Shown one piece after another: positions 6,293 through 9,191 of a stretch of 9,191 nt of DNA (positions are counted from its first letter, which is position 1; each line of letters opens with the position of its first letter). Source of the DNA: Oscillospiraceae bacterium. GTDB lineage: Bacteria; Bacillota; Clostridia; Oscillospirales; Oscillospiraceae. The notes under the pieces were generated by a model. That model saw nothing but the letters and a program-made list of their open reading frames with translations. It made no database searches and was not told where the DNA came from. The DNA lies in the NCBI GenBank assembly GCA_009785655.1, contig WQVW01000046.1, forward strand, positions 1 to 9,191, given 5' to 3'. A program made the position numbers and the translations under genes.

Positions 6293-6793
6293 ATGTGTAA
6301 TAATTGTGCTGAAACCAGCAAATATTGGGATTCATTTGAGGCCGTCATGTCGGATTACTCAGGGGATCGTTCTCAATTGATTCCACTGTTGCAAAAACTA
6401 CAGGATGCTTATGGATATCTTCCGCAAGATGTGATTGCCCGTTTGTCCGAACGTACCGGAATTTTTGTCAGCCAGATCATGGGCGTGGCCACGTTCTATT
6501 CCCAATTCCGGCTGGAGCCTGTCGGCGAAAACGTGGTGAAAATCTGCTTCGGCACCGCCTGCCACGTCATCGGTGCGGAAAATATTGCCGATGCTATCTG
6601 CCGTGAACTCGGAACTACATTAGGCGGGACAACGCAGGACAGGCTGTTCACAGTGGAGTCCGTCGCTTGTCTCGGCTGCTGTTCATTGGCGCCTGTTATC
6701 ATGATCAATGAAGAAACGCATGGGCGGTTGACACCTGACACGGCTCGTGCTGTCATACAGGACTTTAAAGTAAGGAAGGCGGCGGCGATATGA
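6293..6793 (+). CDS. nuoE: NuoE-type (HydC/24 kDa) [2Fe-2S] subunit of a soluble NAD(H)-linked oxidoreductase
   Basis: This 166-residue thioredoxin-like electron-transfer subunit pairs with the NuoF-type protein encoded next. The [2Fe-2S] ligand set is visible as C85-x4-C90 (KICFGTACH) and C126-x3-C130 (VACLGCCSLAP). The N-terminal helical part has the family motif LQKLQDAYGYLP (33-44) and GVATFYSQF (64-72). The start at 6293 is supported by GGGGTG (6281-6286), 6 nt upstream; an upstream TTG in frame at 6224 lies before the predicted transcription start. The protein opens MCNNC, and Cys129 is extra beside the canonical pair. It overlaps the next gene by 4 nt (ATGA), so translation is coupled. 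The symbol is at family level: neighbours indicate a soluble HydABC/StnABC-like complex, not membrane complex I. Assignment to the family is firm; the identity of the complex is inferred. Confidence 0.92.
   Translation: MCNNCAETSKYWDSFEAVMSDYSGDRSQLIPLLQKLQDAYGYLPQDVIARLSERTGIFVSQIMGVATFYSQFRLEPVGENVVKICFGTACHVIGAENIADAICRELGTTLGGTTQDRLFTVESVACLGCCSLAPVIMINEETHGRLTPDTARAVIQDFKVRKAAAI
6772..6779 (+). promoter_or_regulatory. Ribosome binding site of the NuoF-type gene, inside the NuoE-type gene
   Basis: AAGGAAGG, within the last codons of the upstream gene, lies 10 nt before the ATG at 6790. With the ATGA stop-start overlap this points to coupled translation of the two subunits. Confidence 0.65.
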
Positions 6794-8559
6794 AAAAAGT
6801 AATCATCGGCCTCGGCTCTTGCGGCATTGCCGCCGGCGGATTGAAGGTAAAAGAAACGCTGCAATCCCTCGCGGAGCAGGCAAATCTCGATCTCACCATC
6901 GGCGAGACCGGCTGCATGGGCATGTGCTATGCCGAACCCATGGTGGAAATCGATGATGAAGATGGCCGCCGAACCATCTATGGCGGCGTGGACGAGGCAA
7001 AAGCACGCGAGATATTCGCACATCATATTATTGGCGGCACACTGCTGACGGAGTACGTTGCGCTGGATTCCAACGGCGCAGGGTCTGAAATAGACTTTCT
7101 ATCCCGTCAAGTGCGACTGGTGTTGGAACGCTGCGGCGCAATCGACCCGGAATCCATTGACGATGCCATCGGAATGGGCGCGTACGAGGGATTGACGAAA
7201 GCACTGGGATCAATGACTCCCGAGACAGTCATTGAAGAAGTGCTGGCCTCCGGCATCAAAGGCCGCGGTGGGGCTGGATTCCCCACGGGGATGAAATGGA
7301 AATTCGCAGCGGGGTATGACGCCGACCAAAAATATATCATCTGCAACGCTGACGAGGGTGACCCCGGTGCATTCATGGACAGAAGCATTCTGGAGGGGGA
7401 TCCTCACAGCGTGATTGAAGGTCTCATCATCGGCGGATATGCCATCGGCGCGACAAAAGGCTATATATATGCCAGAGCAGAATACCCCATCGCTATCCGG
7501 CGGCTGAAAATCGCAATTGAACAGGCGGAAACGCGCGGATATTTGGGTAAAAATATATTAGACTCCGGCTTTGACTTCAACCTCATTATCAAAGAGGGCG
7601 CAGGCGCGTTTGTCTGCGGCGAAGAGACGGCACTTATTGAATCGATAGAGGGTAACAGAGGGATGCCCCGGATACGCCCCCCCTTCCCTGCTGAGCGTGG
7701 GTTGTTTGACAAGCCATCCAACATCAACAACGTGGAAACGCTGGCCAATATCGGCGGGATTATCCGTAAAGGCGCGGCAGCGTTCGCGGAATACGGCACA
7801 GATGAGAGCAACGGCACCAAAGTGTTCGCGCTGGCGGGCAAAGTCAAGCGCGGCGGATTGGTCGAAATCCCCATCGGAATGACGATACGAGAGGTCGTCT
7901 GCGATATCGGCGGCGGAACACTGTCCGGCAAGGCGCTGAAGGCTGTGCAAATGGGCGGCCCGTCCGGCGGATGCATCCCGGCAGAATTGCTGGATACAAT
8001 CATTGATTACAAGTCACTCGCTGAAACCGGCGCGATCATGGGCTCCGGTGGCATGATTGTGATGGACGAGGATAACTGCATGGTGGATATCGCGCGGTAT
8101 TTTCTGCAGTTCACCCAATCTGAGTCCTGCGGGAAGTGTACATTCTGCAAAATCGGCACCAAGCGGATGCTGGAGACGTTGGAGCGTATCACCCAAGGCG
8201 AGGGCGTTGAAGGTGACGTGGAAAAGCTGGAGCGTTTGGCGCATCAAATCAAAAACAACGCGTTGTGCGGCCTGGGGCAAACCGCGCCAAACCCGGTGCT
8301 GACAACCATCCGCTACTTCCGAAATGAATACGATGCCCATATTCGGGACAAAAAATGTCTCACAAAACAATGCAAGGCGTTGATTCACTTTGATATCGCG
8401 CCGAACAAATGCATCGGCTGTACGCTATGTGCCAAGAAGTGTCCGGTGAACGCGATCTCCGGAAAAGCAAAAGAAGCGCATTCGATCGATCAAAACAAAT
8501 GCACCAAGTGCGGAATTTGCAAGTCTGTCTGCAATTTTGACGCTGTGGTGGTGGAATAG
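6790..8559 (+). CDS. nuoF: NuoF/HydB-type NADH:FMN iron-sulfur subunit with N-terminal Trx-like and C-terminal ferredoxin domains
   Basis: This subunit binds NADH and FMN and passes electrons into Fe-S clusters; in bifurcating enzymes its flavin is thought to be the branch point. Domain order over 589 residues is as follows. A thioredoxin-like domain (about 1-80) has Cys11, Cys42 and Cys46 but lacks the usual fourth Cys. The NuoF core has KGRGGAGFPTGMKW (157-170), ICNADEGDPGAFMDR (184-198), YIYARAEYP (225-233) and FVCGEETALIESIEGNRG (274-291). An SLBB-like part covers about 345-410. The N3-type [4Fe-4S] ligands are C447, C450, C453 and C493. A linker carries C523-x4-C528. Two [4Fe-4S] ferredoxin motifs end the protein (C541/C544/C547/C551 and C571/C574/C577/C581). 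The C-terminal ferredoxin domain and linker cysteines are typical of soluble HydB/Bfu-type subunits rather than complex I NuoF. It sits between the NuoE-type gene (4-nt overlap) and the fused third subunit (12-nt gap). Confidence 0.93.
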   Translation: MKKVIIGLGSCGIAAGGLKVKETLQSLAEQANLDLTIGETGCMGMCYAEPMVEIDDEDGRRTIYGGVDEAKAREIFAHHIIGGTLLTEYVALDSNGAGSEIDFLSRQVRLVLERCGAIDPESIDDAIGMGAYEGLTKALGSMTPETVIEEVLASGIKGRGGAGFPTGMKWKFAAGYDADQKYIICNADEGDPGAFMDRSILEGDPHSVIEGLIIGGYAIGATKGYIYARAEYPIAIRRLKIAIEQAETRGYLGKNILDSGFDFNLIIKEGAGAFVCGEETALIESIEGNRGMPRIRPPFPAERGLFDKPSNINNVETLANIGGIIRKGAAAFAEYGTDESNGTKVFALAGKVKRGGLVEIPIGMTIREVVCDIGGGTLSGKALKAVQMGGPSGGCIPAELLDTIIDYKSLAETGAIMGSGGMIVMDEDNCMVDIARYFLQFTQSESCGKCTFCKIGTKRMLETLERITQGEGVEGDVEKLERLAHQIKNNALCGLGQTAPNPVLTTIRYFRNEYDAHIRDKKCLTKQCKALIHFDIAPNKCIGCTLCAKKCPVNAISGKAKEAHSIDQNKCTKCGICKSVCNFDAVVVE

Positions 8560-8563
8560 GGGA
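8558..8563 (+). promoter_or_regulatory. Ribosome binding site of the third operon gene, overlapping the upstream stop codon
   Basis: AGGGGA overlaps the TAG stop (8557-8559) of the NuoF-type gene and lies 8 nt before the ATG at 8572, tying the third gene to the same transcript. Confidence 0.75.
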
Positions 8564-8571
8564 CGGCCGTA

Positions 8572-9191
8572 ATGAGTGTAAATATTACAATTAATGGAAC
8601 AAACTGCAAAGCAACGGCAGGGCAAACAGTCCTGGACGCTTGCCGGGAAAACGGCGTATTTATCCCCACCCTATGTCATGATCCAAGGCTTATTCCGTTT
8701 GGATCATGCATGATCTGCCGTGTGGAGATTGAGGGGCAGCGCGGCGTGCCATTGGCTTGCGGCACAACGGTTACCGATGGCATGGTGATCATCACCGAGT
8801 CTGAGGCGATCAGCGAATCCCGGCGGACATGTCTTGAGCTATTAGTATCTCAGCACTACGGCGACTGCACTGCCCCCTGCGTGCTGGAGTGTCCGGCGCA
8901 TATGGATGTGCAGGGATATATCGCCCATATCGCAAAAGGTCAGTATGACGAAGCGGTCAGACTGATGAAAGAGACGAATCCCCTGCCCGTTGTGTGCGGT
9001 CGAATCTGCACAAGAACGTGCGAAACGAAATGCCGCAGAAACGCGTTTGAAGACCCGCTCGGAATCGCTTATTTGAAACGCTTCGCGGCGGATATTGATC
9101 TGGCGAAAGATCAGCCGTATCTGCCGGAGAAATCCTCCGCCACCGGGAAAAAGGCGGCGATTATCGGTGCGGGGCCGGCTGGCCTCACAGC
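8572..9191 (+). CDS. NuoG-type [2Fe-2S] domain fused to GltD/NfnB-type NAD(P)H oxidoreductase, N-terminal part (3' end outside window)
   Basis: The frame is open to the window edge, giving 206 residues. Residues 1-80 form a plant-type [2Fe-2S] ferredoxin domain as in NuoG and HydA, with C35, C46, C49 and C63 (TLCHDPRLIPFGSCMICRVE). Next is an Fe-S helical domain of the GltD/NfnB kind (Fer4_20): H95, C99, C103 and C107 (HYGDCTAPCVLECPAH), then GYIAHIAKGQYDEAVRLMKE, then C142, C146, C150 and C154 (VCGRICTRTCETKC). At 195-206 begins a Rossmann motif, AAIIGAGPAGLT, the FAD-binding start of the pyridine-nucleotide oxidoreductase. The missing part should contain the rest of the FAD and NAD(P)H domains and possibly more clusters. 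It would provide the NADPH-side active site of the complex formed with the two upstream subunits (inference), as NfnB/StnC does in transhydrogenases. Alternatively it links to a formate dehydrogenase or hydrogenase encoded downstream. Confidence 0.88.
   Translation, partial: MSVNITINGTNCKATAGQTVLDACRENGVFIPTLCHDPRLIPFGSCMICRVEIEGQRGVPLACGTTVTDGMVIITESEAISESRRTCLELLVSQHYGDCTAPCVLECPAHMDVQGYIAHIAKGQYDEAVRLMKETNPLPVVCGRICTRTCETKCRRNAFEDPLGIAYLKRFAADIDLAKDQPYLPEKSSATGKKAAIIGAGPAGLT

Noticed and set aside
7461..8003. Long antisense open frames within the NuoF-type gene (also 6496-7026 and 4163-4576)
   Set aside because: They are opposite well-conserved coding sequence, show low-complexity Ser/Pro/Ala-rich translations and no recognisable domain; they are by-products of the codon composition of the real genes.
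6293..9191. Respiratory complex I (nuo) operon
   Set aside because: The NuoF-type protein carries a C-terminal ferredoxin domain, the NuoG-type domain is fused to a GltD-type oxidoreductase, and no nuoA-D or membrane subunit genes precede the set.
1..9191. CRISPR arrays, insertion sequences, tRNA or rRNA genes
   Set aside because: I saw no direct-repeat arrays, transposase-like proteins, terminal repeats with target duplications, or cloverleaf sequences in the short intergenic gaps.

Overview
The window looks like part of the chromosome of an anaerobic Gram-positive bacterium, most likely a clostridium-type Firmicute. The grounds are the Tex and cytoplasmic GH3 protein types, strong AGGAGG-like ribosome binding sites, sigma-A promoters close to consensus, and an oxygen-sensitive, iron-sulfur-rich NuoE/NuoF-type operon of the kind found in acetogens and fermenters. 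This is inferred from protein style; no rRNA or other taxonomic marker is present. I see no mobile element, CRISPR array, tRNA or rRNA.

Layout. Bases 1-657 (+) are the C-terminal part of a fumarate-reductase-like FAD flavoprotein. A hairpin follows, then tenA (752-1426, +), a thiaminase-II/TenA aminopyrimidine hydrolase. A perfect 34-nt palindrome (1445-1478) acts as a shared terminator between tenA and the convergent tex (1490-3634, -), an RNA-binding transcription accessory protein. A roughly 300-nt intergenic region holds divergent promoters: one for tex with a long leader, and one with consensus -35 and -10 hexamers and a 17-nt spacer for a GH3 beta-glucosidase (3935-6175, +). The glucosidase gene stands alone and ends in its own hairpin terminator.

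The last third (6228-9191) is an operon starting from an extended -10 promoter. It encodes a NuoE-type [2Fe-2S] subunit (6293-6793), a NuoF-type NADH/FMN subunit with an N-terminal thioredoxin-like domain and a C-terminal 2x[4Fe-4S] ferredoxin domain (6790-8559), and the start of a third subunit (8572 to the window end). The third subunit fuses a NuoG-type [2Fe-2S] domain to a GltD/NfnB-type Fe-S plus FAD/NAD(P)H oxidoreductase. No membrane subunit of complex I is seen.

The combination matches a soluble, probably electron-bifurcating complex linking NADH, ferredoxin and NADPH, like the Sporomusa-type Nfn (StnABC) or NfnABC in the Bfu family. It could instead be the diaphorase part of a formate dehydrogenase or hydrogenase whose catalytic gene lies beyond the window. 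This operon is the most interesting part of the window.
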